Part shown: piece after piece, positions 25,759 to 34,146 of the stretch | How the letters are laid out: each line of letters starts with the position of its first letter | How positions within the stretch are numbered: the stretch's first letter is position 1 | DNA from: Pseudomonas asplenii | Lineage (GTDB): Bacteria; Pseudomonadota; Gammaproteobacteria; Pseudomonadales; Pseudomonadaceae | DNA: 64,000 bases | Reading direction: 5' to 3' | NCBI RefSeq assembly: GCF_900105475.1 | Contig: NZ_LT629777.1 | Location: 2,542,001 to 2,606,000, forward strand | The notes under the pieces: model-generated | The model's input: the letters and a program-made list of their open reading frames with translations, nothing else | What the model was told of the DNA's origin: nothing | The model's database searches: none | Made by a program: the position numbers and the translations under genes

Positions 25759-27303
25759 TCAATTCTCCAGGGCGTCGGCGCGTTGGCGCGGCAAAGCCAG
25801 TTGCAGCAGGTTGGATTCATTGGCCTCTTCGCGGCGTTTTTCGCCACGCATCGCGCCTTCGCACAGCACCAGGATGCGGTCGGAAATGCCCATCACTTCC
25901 ATCAGGTCGCTGGACACCACAATCACCGCAACCCCGCTGGCGGCCAAGTCATGGATGATCTGGTAGATCTCGGCCTTTGCACCGATATCGATGCCACGCG
26001 TCGGCTCGTCGAGCAGCAGGACTTTCATCGGCATCGACAGCCAGCGACCCAGAATGGCCTTCTGCTGATTGCCGCCCGACAGGTAGAGGATTTTCTGCGC
26101 CGGACTGGGCGTTTTGACTTTCAGCGCCTTGATCTGCTTCTCGGCATTGCCCTTCTCCCAACCGTCACGCAACAGCCAGCCAAAGGTCGAATGGGCACTG
26201 CGGGCACTGATGTTGATGTTCTCGGCAACGCTGGAGAGCGGCATGATGCCCTCTTTTTTGCGGTCTTCGGGGCACAGCAGGACACCGGCGGCGATGGCGT
26301 CGCGTGGCGAGCGCAGGCGCAGTGCCTCATCGCACAGTTGCAGGCTTCCGGCGGTGCTCCGCTCAAGGCCGCCCAGCAGGCGCAACAGCTCGGTGCGCCC
26401 CGCGCCGACCAGACCGAACAGGCCAAGAATCTCGCCCTTGCAGGCCTCGAAACTCACCGGTTCGCGCAACCCGGGCCCCAACAGGCCATCGACCTTGAGC
26501 GCCACCTGGCCCCGTGGCCGAGGGCGGTAATTGTAAATGTCCTGAATGTCGCGACCGACCATGCAGGTGACCAACTGATCATGGGTCAGGGCGCTCATGT
26601 CCTCAAAGGTACGCACGTAGCGACCGTCCTTGAACACCGTCACCGCATCGCAGATACGGAACACTTCTTCCATGCGATGGGAAACATAGAGCACCACTTT
26701 GCCCTCGTCCCGCAGGCGCTCGATGATCGCCATCAAACGCTCGATTTCCCGGGCCGACAGGCTGCTGGTCGGCTCATCGAAGGCAATCACGTGGGCACCA
26801 CGGGACAAGGCCTTGGCGATTTCCACCAGTTGCCGTTGCCCCAGAGACAGGCGACCCAGCTTTTGCCCAGGGTCGATCTCGTCGGCCAGCCCCTTGAGAC
26901 ACGCCAATGCATGCTGGCGCAATGCACTGCGGTTGATCACGCCCAAACGGCTCGGCAAATGCCCGAGGAACAGATTCTCCGCCACGGTCATTTCCGGTAC
27001 CAGGTGCAACTCCTGGTGGATGACCGCCACGCCGCAGGCAATGCTGTCGGCTGCGCACTTGAAGAGCATCGTCTGCTCGCCGATCTGCAAATGGCCACTG
27101 CTGGGGCTGTAGGCGCCACCGAGAATCTTGAGCAGGGTCGATTTGCCGGCGCCGTTTTCCCCCATCAGGGCATGGACCTGCCCTGGCCGGGCAGTGAAAC
27201 TGATACCGTCCAGCGCCTTGACCCCGGGGAAGGTCTTGCCGATCCCGTTGAAACACAAACTGGCGCCGACACTGTGCTGTTGTCTGTTCAATTGCGCGTG
27301 CAT
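25759..27303 (-). CDS. araG: L-arabinose-type ABC transporter ATP-binding protein
   Basis: The 514-residue protein has two fused ABC cassettes. The first has Walker A MGENGAGKSTL, signature LSLGQRQLVEI and Walker B VIAFDEPTSSL. The second has the degenerate VGAGRTELL loop, signature LSGGNQQKAI and Walker B VLLLDEPTRGID. This is the sugar-importer (AraG/RbsA/MglA) architecture, in which only the first site hydrolyses ATP efficiently. ATG 27303 is preceded by GAGG. It lies 61 bases after araF and 9 before araH in one transcript. Confidence 0.92.
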   Translation of the reverse strand: MHAQLNRQQHSVGASLCFNGIGKTFPGVKALDGISFTARPGQVHALMGENGAGKSTLLKILGGAYSPSSGHLQIGEQTMLFKCAADSIACGVAVIHQELHLVPEMTVAENLFLGHLPSRLGVINRSALRQHALACLKGLADEIDPGQKLGRLSLGQRQLVEIAKALSRGAHVIAFDEPTSSLSAREIERLMAIIERLRDEGKVVLYVSHRMEEVFRICDAVTVFKDGRYVRTFEDMSALTHDQLVTCMVGRDIQDIYNYRPRPRGQVALKVDGLLGPGLREPVSFEACKGEILGLFGLVGAGRTELLRLLGGLERSTAGSLQLCDEALRLRSPRDAIAAGVLLCPEDRKKEGIMPLSSVAENINISARSAHSTFGWLLRDGWEKGNAEKQIKALKVKTPSPAQKILYLSGGNQQKAILGRWLSMPMKVLLLDEPTRGIDIGAKAEIYQIIHDLAASGVAVIVVSSDLMEVMGISDRILVLCEGAMRGEKRREEANESNLLQLALPRQRADALEN

Positions 27304-27364
27304 AACCACCTCATCACACCGACCGGGCAGCCTCGTCGCCAAGGCTGCCGAGCAAAACCGACTG

Positions 27365-28369
27365 TCACTTCCACAGTCCGATCTTTTCCAGTTCCTGTTT
27401 GAAGTTGTCACGCGTGATCAGCGTCACCTCGTCCATCGCGGTGTACTTCGGCGGTTCCTTGCCGGTGGTGATCCAGTCGAACATCATGCTTGCAGTGTTG
27501 TAGCCCTCAAGGTGCGGGCTGGGCAGCATCGAGCCGAAGAAGCCGCTGTTGGGCTTTTTCAATTCACCGATGGCATCGGTGCCATTGATCCCGACACCGA
27601 TGACATTGGCCGCGGCAAAGCCGGCGCTTTCGGTGGCGCGTACGCCGCCCAGCACGGTGTTGTCGTTCATGCCGCCAATGATCAGGTTTTTCGCCGTACT
27701 CGGCAGTTTCACCAGGGCCGAACTGGTAGAGTCCATGCTGCCCGGCACGTCGAGGGTCTTGAGCGGCGCAAACAGGATGTGCTCTTTCGGCAGGCCGGCG
27801 GCCTCAAGGGATTTGACCGAGCCGTCGGTACGTTTCTTACCGGTGTCGAGTTCGTTGTAGGTATTGATCACCGCGTAGGTGTCCTTCCAGTCCCAGCCGC
27901 GCTTCTTCGCTTCGGCAGCCATGGCGTCACCCTGCTTCTGGCCCACTTCATACGCGGCCATACCGAGGTAGGGCACGTCCTCCATGAACTTGCCGCTGGC
28001 ATCGACAAAGCGATCATCCACAGCGATCACTTTCAAACCGTTGGCCTTGGCTTTGGCGACGATCGCCGGGCCCAGGGACACGTCCGGCGGGCAGATCACG
28101 AAGCCCTTGGCGCCGTTGGCGGCAAGGCTGTCGATGGCCGAGAGGGTTTTCTCCCCGTCCGGCACGGCGATCTTGATCAGGGTAAAACCCTTGTCCTTGC
28201 TGGCCTTTTCAGCGAAAGCCCATTCGGTCTGGAACCAGGGCTCTTCCGCCTGTTTGACCAGAAAACCGATCTTCACAGGCTCAGCGGCCTGCAACAAGCT
28301 GCTCAAGCCGAAGGCCGATACCGCCAGAGCGGCGCAGCACAGAGAACGAATACCGCGATGACGACTCAT
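27365..28369 (-). CDS. araF: L-arabinose periplasmic binding protein
   Basis: The 334-residue protein has a signal peptide (about residues 1-28, ending LLQAAEP) and a type I periplasmic binding fold. VKIGFLVKQAEEPWFQTEW at the mature N-terminus, the DDRFVD strand and NDNTVLGGVRATE near the end correspond to the AraF ligand-binding residues. It delivers sugar to AraGH. AraF proteins can also bind D-galactose, which fits the galactonate genes nearby. A purine-rich AAGGAGT lies upstream of the ATG. The gap to the lactonase gene is 73 bases. Confidence 0.92.
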   Translation of the reverse strand: MSRHRGIRSLCCAALAVSAFGLSSLLQAAEPVKIGFLVKQAEEPWFQTEWAFAEKASKDKGFTLIKIAVPDGEKTLSAIDSLAANGAKGFVICPPDVSLGPAIVAKAKANGLKVIAVDDRFVDASGKFMEDVPYLGMAAYEVGQKQGDAMAAEAKKRGWDWKDTYAVINTYNELDTGKKRTDGSVKSLEAAGLPKEHILFAPLKTLDVPGSMDSTSSALVKLPSTAKNLIIGGMNDNTVLGGVRATESAGFAAANVIGVGINGTDAIGELKKPNSGFFGSMLPSPHLEGYNTASMMFDWITTGKEPPKYTAMDEVTLITRDNFKQELEKIGLWK

Positions 28370-28442
28370 AAGGTGACTCCTTGTTTTTGTTGTGTCTTTT
28401 CATGAGAACGAGTTGGAACGAGTACAACCTGATGCGTGAACG

Positions 28443-29318
28443 TTATCCTGCAAATCGATGACAGCGTGTCCCCGGGGTATCCACCTCGATGGTCAGCACC
28501 GCCCCATCCAACGGGTGATCGAGCGGGCTGGCGGCGCTGGTGATGTACAAGGTGCGAAGTTGCGGACCACCGAACACGCAACTGGTGGGCCGGCTGACGG
28601 GCAGTTCGATCACCCGGTCGACCTCGCCATTGGGCGCCAGCCGAAGCAGGCACCCGCCATCCCAACGGGCATTCCAGATATAGCCTTCGGCGTCCATCGC
28701 CGAACCGTCCGGTACGCCGCGCGGGTGTGGCCCGAACCACGCCTGCGGCGATTCGAGTTGGCCGTCGCTGGCGATCACGTACTGATACAACGTACCGTCC
28801 AGGCTGTCGCCAAAATACAGCTGCGTGCCGTCCTCACTCCACAGCAAGGTATTGGGAATCCCCAGGCCACGCGCCAGAGGTGTTACACGCGCATCGGCAT
28901 CGATCCGAAACAGACCACCGTGACGGTGCCTTACCGGAATATCTTCGCCCTGCTCACCGATGTTGTTCTGCATGGTGCCCAGCCACAGCCGACCTTGGGC
29001 ATCACAGCGGGCCTCGTTGGCCCGATTGCCCGGTTGCGGATCGGCGACACACAGCAGTGTCAGACGTGGCGCCTGGGATGCGCTGCTGAGGTCCAGCCGA
29101 TACACGCCGCTGCTCAATGTCACCAACGCATCGCCGTTTTCACAAGGGATGAACGCCGACACCGGCTCCGGCAATTGCCAGGTCTGCAGGCCGGTACCCG
29201 TCAGGCGCAGCGCCTGCCGGCCGGCGATATCGACCCAATACAGGGCCTGCTCGGGCGCATCCCAAAACGGGCCTTCGCCCAATTGCGCACGATGTTCGGT
29301 CACTGCGGTCCACGACAT
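28443..29318 (-). CDS. SMP-30/gluconolactonase family lactonase (probable L-arabinolactonase)
   Basis: The 291-residue beta-propeller hydrolase has the metal-binding glutamate in LGEGPFWD, asparagines in GNRANEARCDAQGRLWLGTM and SEDGTQLYFGDSLDGTLY, and the conserved PDGSAMDAEGYIWNARWDGG. These are SMP-30 features. In this operon it should open L-arabino-1,4-lactone (and possibly galactono-lactone) to the aldonate that the downstream dehydratases use. ATG 29318 has AGGAGG ten bases upstream. The frame above it crosses a REP element and is not coding. It lies in the araD1-araFGH transcript. Confidence 0.87.
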   Translation of the reverse strand: MSWTAVTEHRAQLGEGPFWDAPEQALYWVDIAGRQALRLTGTGLQTWQLPEPVSAFIPCENGDALVTLSSGVYRLDLSSASQAPRLTLLCVADPQPGNRANEARCDAQGRLWLGTMQNNIGEQGEDIPVRHRHGGLFRIDADARVTPLARGLGIPNTLLWSEDGTQLYFGDSLDGTLYQYVIASDGQLESPQAWFGPHPRGVPDGSAMDAEGYIWNARWDGGCLLRLAPNGEVDRVIELPVSRPTSCVFGGPQLRTLYITSAASPLDHPLDGAVLTIEVDTPGTRCHRFAG

Positions 29319-29388
29319 GAAGCCTCCTGGCCGACTGTTGTTTTCAGATGCCAATGCCCAGGACAAGGGCACTGGCGGAACACGATCC

Positions 29389-29464
29389 CTGTAGGAGCAG
29401 AGCTGGCTCGCGAAGCTTTTGGCGATCTTGAGGGCCCCTTCGCGAGCAAGCTCTGCTCCTACAG
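29389..29464. repeat. REP-like inverted repeat inside the arabinose operon
   Basis: Two 27-base arms (29389-29415 and 29438-29464) match in 26 positions and enclose a 22-base loop. They start CTGTAGGAGCAGAGC. Paired, divergent REP copies like this are common in Pseudomonas intergenic regions. Here the element lies between araD1 and the lactonase gene and could stabilise or partly terminate the polycistronic mRNA. Confidence 0.8.
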
Positions 29465-29479
29465 TCACGTGTCGCTTTC

Positions 29480-30472
29480 TTAGAGCATTCCTACGGTTCC
29501 GGGTACCAATACCGCGTCGACCACGGCAATTCCATTGATCAAGGGCGCACCGAAGTCCGCCTGGCTGATCTCGAACACATCGCCCGGTTGCGTGCGCATG
29601 CCGTCCGCGAAAGACAGGGTCGCGGTGCCGAAGAAATGAATGTGCACATCCCCCGGGCGCAAAAACTGACTGTACTTGAAGTGGTGATACTCAAGGTTTT
29701 CCAGGCTGTGGCACATATTGGCTTCGCCACTGAGGAATTCGCCCTGCCAGACGACCTTGCCATCACGCAAAATGCGACTGCTGCCCACCAGGTGCTGGGG
29801 TAACTCACCGACCCGCAACTCGGGACCATAACTGCAATTGCGCAGTTTTGAGTGGGCCAGGTAGAGGTAGTTCTTGCGCTCCATCACGTGATCGGAGAAC
29901 TCGTTGCCCACGGCAAAGCCTAGACGATAAGGCTTGCCATCATGACCAATGACATACAGCCCGCCGATTTCCGGTTCTTCGCCGGCATCTTCGGCAAACG
30001 CTGGCACGGCAAAGGCCTGGCCCGGGCGCACGACGATGCTGCCGTCGCCCTTGTAGAACCATTCCGGTTGTACGCCGGCCTGACCGGAGGCGGGTTTGCC
30101 GCCGTCCACGCCCCATTTGAAGATCCGCAGGCTGTCGGTCATCGCGCTTTCGTCACCGGCCTGCTGATGCATCTTGTCCCGCGCCGCTGCACTGCCCAGG
30201 TGGGTCAGGCCGGTGCCAGTGACCAGCATATGCGCCGGGTCGGGGTGATCCAGTGGCGGCAACACCCTCAGTTCAGCCAGCAGTGTGGTGTAGTCATGGC
30301 TGACGCCCAGGCCGAGACTCTCCACCTGCCGCCGCAGATCGACGCCCGCCTCGATGGCGGCCAAGGCCAACTCACGCACCGTGTGTGCCGATTGCACCTC
30401 GCGGACCTGGCCATCCTCGACCACTCCCACCCGACGCTCGCCGTTGCTCAATTCGAACTGAACCAAACGCAT
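29480..30472 (-). CDS. araD1: AraD1/GguC-type FAH-family protein (probable 2-keto-3-deoxy-L-arabonate dehydratase)
   Basis: The 330-residue protein has the fumarylacetoacetate-hydrolase fold. Metal/active-site regions are EEPEIGGLYVIGHDG, VGNEFSDHVMERKN and RPGDVHIHFFGTATLSFADG. It is the AraD1/GguC branch that accompanies arabinose and galactose importers. The likely role is conversion of 2-keto-3-deoxy-L-arabonate to 2-oxoglutarate semialdehyde, replacing the dihydrodipicolinate-synthase-like enzyme of Azospirillum. This is by analogy with FAH-fold 2-keto-3-deoxy-D-xylonate dehydratase. It is the first gene of the minus-strand operon, with AGGAG before the ATG and an operator-covered promoter upstream. 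Confidence 0.82.
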   Translation of the reverse strand: MRLVQFELSNGERRVGVVEDGQVREVQSAHTVRELALAAIEAGVDLRRQVESLGLGVSHDYTTLLAELRVLPPLDHPDPAHMLVTGTGLTHLGSAAARDKMHQQAGDESAMTDSLRIFKWGVDGGKPASGQAGVQPEWFYKGDGSIVVRPGQAFAVPAFAEDAGEEPEIGGLYVIGHDGKPYRLGFAVGNEFSDHVMERKNYLYLAHSKLRNCSYGPELRVGELPQHLVGSSRILRDGKVVWQGEFLSGEANMCHSLENLEYHHFKYSQFLRPGDVHIHFFGTATLSFADGMRTQPGDVFEISQADFGAPLINGIAVVDAVLVPGTVGML

Positions 30473-30557
30473 GAAGCTTCTCCTGATTGCCTATCAAGCA
30501 TGAGTGCCACCGCGGGTATCGGCGCAAAATTGCAGTGACCTACCTCAGTTGAAATCG

Positions 30558-30586
30558 ACTATATAGTATTACTATTTACTCAACAA
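30558..30586 (-). promoter_or_regulatory. Probable promoter of the araD1-lactonase-araFGH operon
   Basis: On the minus strand TTGTTG (30586-30581) and TATAGT (30563-30558) are 17 bases apart. GntR site 1 (30564-30574) fills the spacer next to the -10, so a bound repressor would exclude polymerase. Confidence 0.55.
30564..30574. promoter_or_regulatory. FadR-subfamily GntR operator (site 1)
   Basis: TAGTATTACTA matches TNGTNNNACNA, and the surrounding 13 bases (30563-30575) are a perfect palindrome. It lies within the proposed promoter of the divergent araD1 operon. Confidence 0.65.
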
Positions 30587-30638
30587 CACTTCCAAACAGG
30601 AGATTTTGCGCTTATTTTACCCCTCGGGAAGAACAATA

Positions 30639-30649
30639 TAGTCTTACGA
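30639..30649. promoter_or_regulatory. FadR-subfamily GntR operator (site 2)
   Basis: TAGTCTTACGA matches TNGTNNNACNA and overlaps a -10-like TATAGT (30637-30642), 16 bases before the arabonate dehydratase ATG. Repression of the dehydratase-gntR transcript, including autoregulation, is the likely role. Confidence 0.6.
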
Positions 30650-30664
30650 ATAAGAGAGCTGACC

Positions 30665-32401
30665 ATGTCTGATAAAAAACTCGACCTGCGCTCCGCCCAC
30701 TGGTTTGGTACCGCTGACAAAAACGGCTTCATGTACCGCAGCTGGATGAAGAACCAGGGCATCGCCGACCATCAGTTCCATGGCAAGCCCATCATCGGGA
30801 TCTGCAATACCTGGTCGGAACTGACCCCCTGCAACGCGCACTTCCGCCAGATTGCCGAGCATGTCAAACGTGGAGTGATCGAGGCCGGTGGCTTTCCCGT
30901 GGAGTTTCCAGTGTTTTCCAACGGTGAGTCGAACCTGCGCCCGACCGCCATGCTCACCCGCAACCTGGCCAGCATGGACGTCGAGGAAGCCATTCGCGGC
31001 AACCCGATCGATGGCGTGGTATTGCTGACCGGCTGCGACAAGACCACACCGGCACTGCTGATGGGTGCCGCCAGTTGCGACGTACCGGCCATCGTCGTCA
31101 CCGGCGGGCCGATGCTCAACGGCAAGCACAAGGGCCAGGACATCGGCTCGGGCACCGTGGTCTGGCAACTCAGCGAACAGGTCAAGGCGGGCACCATCAG
31201 CCTCGACGACTTCCTCGCGGCCGAGGGCGGCATGTCGCGCTCGGCGGGCACCTGCAATACCATGGGCACCGCCTCGACGATGGCCTGCATGGCCGAAGCG
31301 CTGGGCACCTCCCTGCCTCACAACGCGGCGATTCCGGCGGTCGATGCGCGGCGTTATGTCCTGGCGCACATGTCCGGCATGCGCGCGGTGGAGATGGTCC
31401 GCGAAGACTTGAAACTGTCGAAGATTCTCACCAAGGAGGCCTTCGAAAATGCCATCCGCGTCAACGCCGCCATCGGCGGTTCGACCAACGCGGTGATTCA
31501 CCTCAAGGCCATCGCCGGGCGCATCGGCGTCGAACTGGATCTGGATGACTGGACCCGTATCGGCCGCGGCATGCCGACCATCGTCGACCTGCAACCGTCC
31601 GGGCGCTTCCTGATGGAAGAGTTCTACTATGCCGGCGGCCTGCCGGCGGTGCTGCGCCGCCTCGGCGAAGCCAACCTGATACCTCATCCCAATGCCCTGA
31701 CCGTGAATGGCAAGTCGATCGGCGACAACACCAAGGACGCACCGATCTACGGCCAGGACGAAGTGATTCGCCCGCTCTCCAACCCACTGCGGGCGGACGG
31801 CGGTATCTGCGTGCTGCGTGGCAACCTGGCGCCTCTCGGTGCGGTGCTCAAGCCTTCGGCCGCGACCCCCGAACTGATGCAACACCGTGGCCGGGCAGTG
31901 GTGTTCGAGAACTTCGACCAATACAAGGCGCGGATCAACGACCCGGAACTGGAGGTCGACGCCAGTTCGATCCTGGTCATGAAGAACTGCGGTCCCAAGG
32001 GTTACCCCGGCATGGCGGAAGTGGGCAACATGGGCTTGCCGGCCAAGCTGCTGGCCCAGGGCGTCACCGACATGGTGCGGATTTCCGACGCCCGCATGAG
32101 CGGCACGGCATACGGTACGGTGGTGCTGCACGTCGCGCCTGAGGCCGCTGCCGGTGGGCCCTTGGCCTGTGTAAAAGAGGGAGACTGGATCGAACTCGAC
32201 TGTGCCAGTGGACGTCTGCACCTGGACATCACGGACGCCGAACTGGCCGCTCGCATGGCCGATCTGCAGGCACCGCAACAACCGATCCTGGGCGGCTACC
32301 GTCAGTTGTACATCGACCATGTACTACAAGCCGATCAGGGCTGCGACTTCGACTTCCTGGTAGGTTGCCGGGGTGCCGAGATCCCGCGCCATTCCCACTG
32401 A
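30665..32401 (+). CDS. IlvD/Edd-family sugar-acid dehydratase (probable L-arabonate dehydratase)
   Basis: The 578-residue protein has the cysteines that hold the iron-sulfur cluster in ICNTWSELTPCN, LTGCDKTTPA and SAGTCNTMGTA. A conserved KNCGPKGYPGMAEVGNMGLP and the ISDARMSGTAYGT active-site region follow in the C-terminal domain. Length and the HWFGTADKNGFMYRSWMKNQG start fit L-arabonate (and D-fuconate-like) dehydratases, not dihydroxyacid dehydratase IlvD or 6-phosphogluconate dehydratase. It removes water from L-arabonate to give 2-keto-3-deoxy-L-arabonate. The gene is divergent from araD1 and leads the transcript that carries the GntR regulator. Confidence 0.87.
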   Translation: MSDKKLDLRSAHWFGTADKNGFMYRSWMKNQGIADHQFHGKPIIGICNTWSELTPCNAHFRQIAEHVKRGVIEAGGFPVEFPVFSNGESNLRPTAMLTRNLASMDVEEAIRGNPIDGVVLLTGCDKTTPALLMGAASCDVPAIVVTGGPMLNGKHKGQDIGSGTVVWQLSEQVKAGTISLDDFLAAEGGMSRSAGTCNTMGTASTMACMAEALGTSLPHNAAIPAVDARRYVLAHMSGMRAVEMVREDLKLSKILTKEAFENAIRVNAAIGGSTNAVIHLKAIAGRIGVELDLDDWTRIGRGMPTIVDLQPSGRFLMEEFYYAGGLPAVLRRLGEANLIPHPNALTVNGKSIGDNTKDAPIYGQDEVIRPLSNPLRADGGICVLRGNLAPLGAVLKPSAATPELMQHRGRAVVFENFDQYKARINDPELEVDASSILVMKNCGPKGYPGMAEVGNMGLPAKLLAQGVTDMVRISDARMSGTAYGTVVLHVAPEAAAGGPLACVKEGDWIELDCASGRLHLDITDAELAARMADLQAPQQPILGGYRQLYIDHVLQADQGCDFDFLVGCRGAEIPRHSH

Positions 32402-32432
32402 ATGGCATGATATGGCGTCATCGCCCAGCGGT

Positions 32433-32452
32433 TCAGGTGCGCGAGCACCTGA
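32433..32452 (+). other. Perfect hairpin before gntR
   Basis: TCAGGTGC (32433-32440) and GCACCTGA (32445-32452) form an 8-base stem closed by a GCGA tetraloop, between the dehydratase stop and the regulator start. Without a T-run it is more likely an mRNA processing or attenuation structure than a terminator. Confidence 0.4.
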
Positions 32453-32471
32453 TGGAGCCGGGAGCGATGTT

Positions 32472-33245
32472 ATGATGCAACTATTTCATCAGAGCAACGT
32501 CCCGGTTATGGATCAGCAGTCCTCTAAGCCAACCAAGAACACTCCGCGCAAGAGCATGCATACCAAGATCGTTCAGGAACTGGGTATGCAGATTGTCTCC
32601 GGACGCTTCAAGCCGGAAGAGCGCTTGCCCATGGAGGCGACGCTGTGCGAGGAGTACCAGGTCAGTCGTTCGGTGCTGCGCGAAGCCACCCGGGTGCTGA
32701 GCGCCAAGGGCCTGGTGTACTCCAAGCCACGGGTCGGCGCGGTGGTGCGTCCACGCTTGAAATGGCACCTGCTCGATCCCGACGTGCTGGCCTGGCTGAT
32801 GCAGTCGACGCCCCACAGCGAGTTTTTCAACACCTTGGCCGGTGTGCGCCGGATCCTTGAGCCGGAAATCGCCGCCATGGCCGCCACCACGGCGACCGAC
32901 GAAGACATTGCGAGCATCGAAAAAGCCTATCAGGCCATGGAGTCGGCGCAGACCCACGAGAAGCTCCTGCAGGCGGACCTGGACTTTCACCGGGCGATTG
33001 CCGACGCCACCCGCAACGATTTGCTCGCCTATATGTGCAACATGCTGTCGTTGCCGCTGCGCGAATCCATCAGCATCACCAACCGCCGCCCCGATATTCA
33101 AGGGCTCAGCCTGCCCCGGCACAAGGCGATACTGACCGCCATCCGGAATCGCGACGCCCTCGGCGCCCGACATGCCTCGCTGGTGCAGCTCGACGATACC
33201 CGGGTCGCCCTGGATACCGTGATGAATATCCTTACCCCGCTATAA
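32472..33245 (+). CDS. FadR-subfamily GntR transcriptional regulator of sugar-acid use
   Basis: The protein has 257 residues from the ATG at 32472, which has GGAG 8 bases upstream; ATG 32508 (MDQQSS) is an alternative giving 245. The winged helix includes ERLPMEATLCEEYQVSRSVLREATRVLSAKGLV. The C-terminal helical FCD domain has the metal/ligand residues in DLDFHRAIADATRN and LPRHKAILTAIRNRD. Two histidines and an aspartate of FCD metal sites are present. Its genes and sites indicate control of arabinose (and galactose) catabolism, probably with a keto-deoxy acid as inducer. Motif-matching sites occur at 23431, 30564 and 30639. It converges with the IclR gene, leaving 3 bases. Confidence 0.87.
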   Translation: MMQLFHQSNVPVMDQQSSKPTKNTPRKSMHTKIVQELGMQIVSGRFKPEERLPMEATLCEEYQVSRSVLREATRVLSAKGLVYSKPRVGAVVRPRLKWHLLDPDVLAWLMQSTPHSEFFNTLAGVRRILEPEIAAMAATTATDEDIASIEKAYQAMESAQTHEKLLQADLDFHRAIADATRNDLLAYMCNMLSLPLRESISITNRRPDIQGLSLPRHKAILTAIRNRDALGARHASLVQLDDTRVALDTVMNILTPL

Positions 33246-33248
33246 GGC

Positions 33249-34046
33249 TCAGGCCTTGGCCCCCAACTCCGCTGACAGCCGGGCGGCGACCTGTTTGATC
33301 AACGGGACCAGCTCGGCCATTTTCTCCAGCGGCATATAGGGCACGGTACTGGCGATACTGATTCCGGCGACGATCTGCTGGCTGGCATCGCGTATCGGCG
33401 CCGCGACACAGCGGATCGACGGCTCATTGTCTTCCAGGTCAAAAGCGTAGCCACCCGCCACATACTCCAGCATACGCTGCTCAAACTGCTCCCAGGATGA
33501 CTCCGGGTGTGACGGCCATGCACGGTTCTTCCCGTCCACCGGCAAACTGACCCGATACAGACGCTGCCACTCCTGTGGCGAGCCATCGAGCAACAGCGCC
33601 TTGCCGATCCCGGTGCGCGCCAGCGGCATGCGGTGTCCGACCCGCGAGCGCATTTCCGGGCCATTGCGCCCGGGATTCTTGTGCAGGTACAGCACGTCAT
33701 CGTCTTCGCGGATCGCCAGGTGAATGGTATCGCCGGTCAGCGCCGACAACTCATCCAGATAAGGCCCGGCCAGGGTCACCAATGGCAGGGCTTCACGCGC
33801 CTGAAAGCCCAGTTCGATCAGCTTGGGGCCGAGCAGATAACCGAGTTGCGGCACAACCCGCAAATAGCGCTCCTCCACCAGGCAACTGGCCAGACGATGG
33901 GTGGTGCTGCGGGTGGTGCCAATCAGCCGGGCGATCTCCTTGAGGTCGCGGGCCCCACCGGCCACCGCCTGAACCACGGCAAGACCGCGCAGCAGCGTCT
34001 GTGTCCCCGTCGGTGCGGCGGCGTTTTTTGCGGCATCTTCCTGCAT
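33249..34046 (-). CDS. IclR-family transcriptional regulator
   Basis: The 265-residue protein has an N-terminal winged helix (about residues 15-75, EIARLIGTTRSTTHRLASCL). The IclR effector domain contains GDTIHLAIREDDDVLYLHK, RSRVGHRMPLARTGIGKALL and CVAAPIRDASQQIVAGISI. It is the last gene after dgoKADT on the same strand, 100 bases beyond dgoT, so it probably governs galactonate use in place of the GntR-type DgoR of enterobacteria. An inverted repeat upstream of dgoK is a candidate site. The effector is presumably galactonate or its keto-deoxy product. Confidence 0.85.
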   Translation of the reverse strand: MQEDAAKNAAAPTGTQTLLRGLAVVQAVAGGARDLKEIARLIGTTRSTTHRLASCLVEERYLRVVPQLGYLLGPKLIELGFQAREALPLVTLAGPYLDELSALTGDTIHLAIREDDDVLYLHKNPGRNGPEMRSRVGHRMPLARTGIGKALLLDGSPQEWQRLYRVSLPVDGKNRAWPSHPESSWEQFEQRMLEYVAGGYAFDLEDNEPSIRCVAAPIRDASQQIVAGISIASTVPYMPLEKMAELVPLIKQVAARLSAELGAKA

Positions 34047-34146
34047 ATACGGCCTTCAACAATGAGCGAGAGAACGGGCGGCATTATGGTCGCCCGGTCT
34101 TGCGCTTGCCAGCCTGGCGGTCTGTGTGAATCCGTCACACAGGCCA

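Noticed and set aside
25525..27402. Plus-strand open frame of about 625 codons opposite araG and araH
   Set aside because: The araG/araH products are unmistakable ABC subunits; the opposite frame has only low-complexity Gln/His/Arg-rich sequence.
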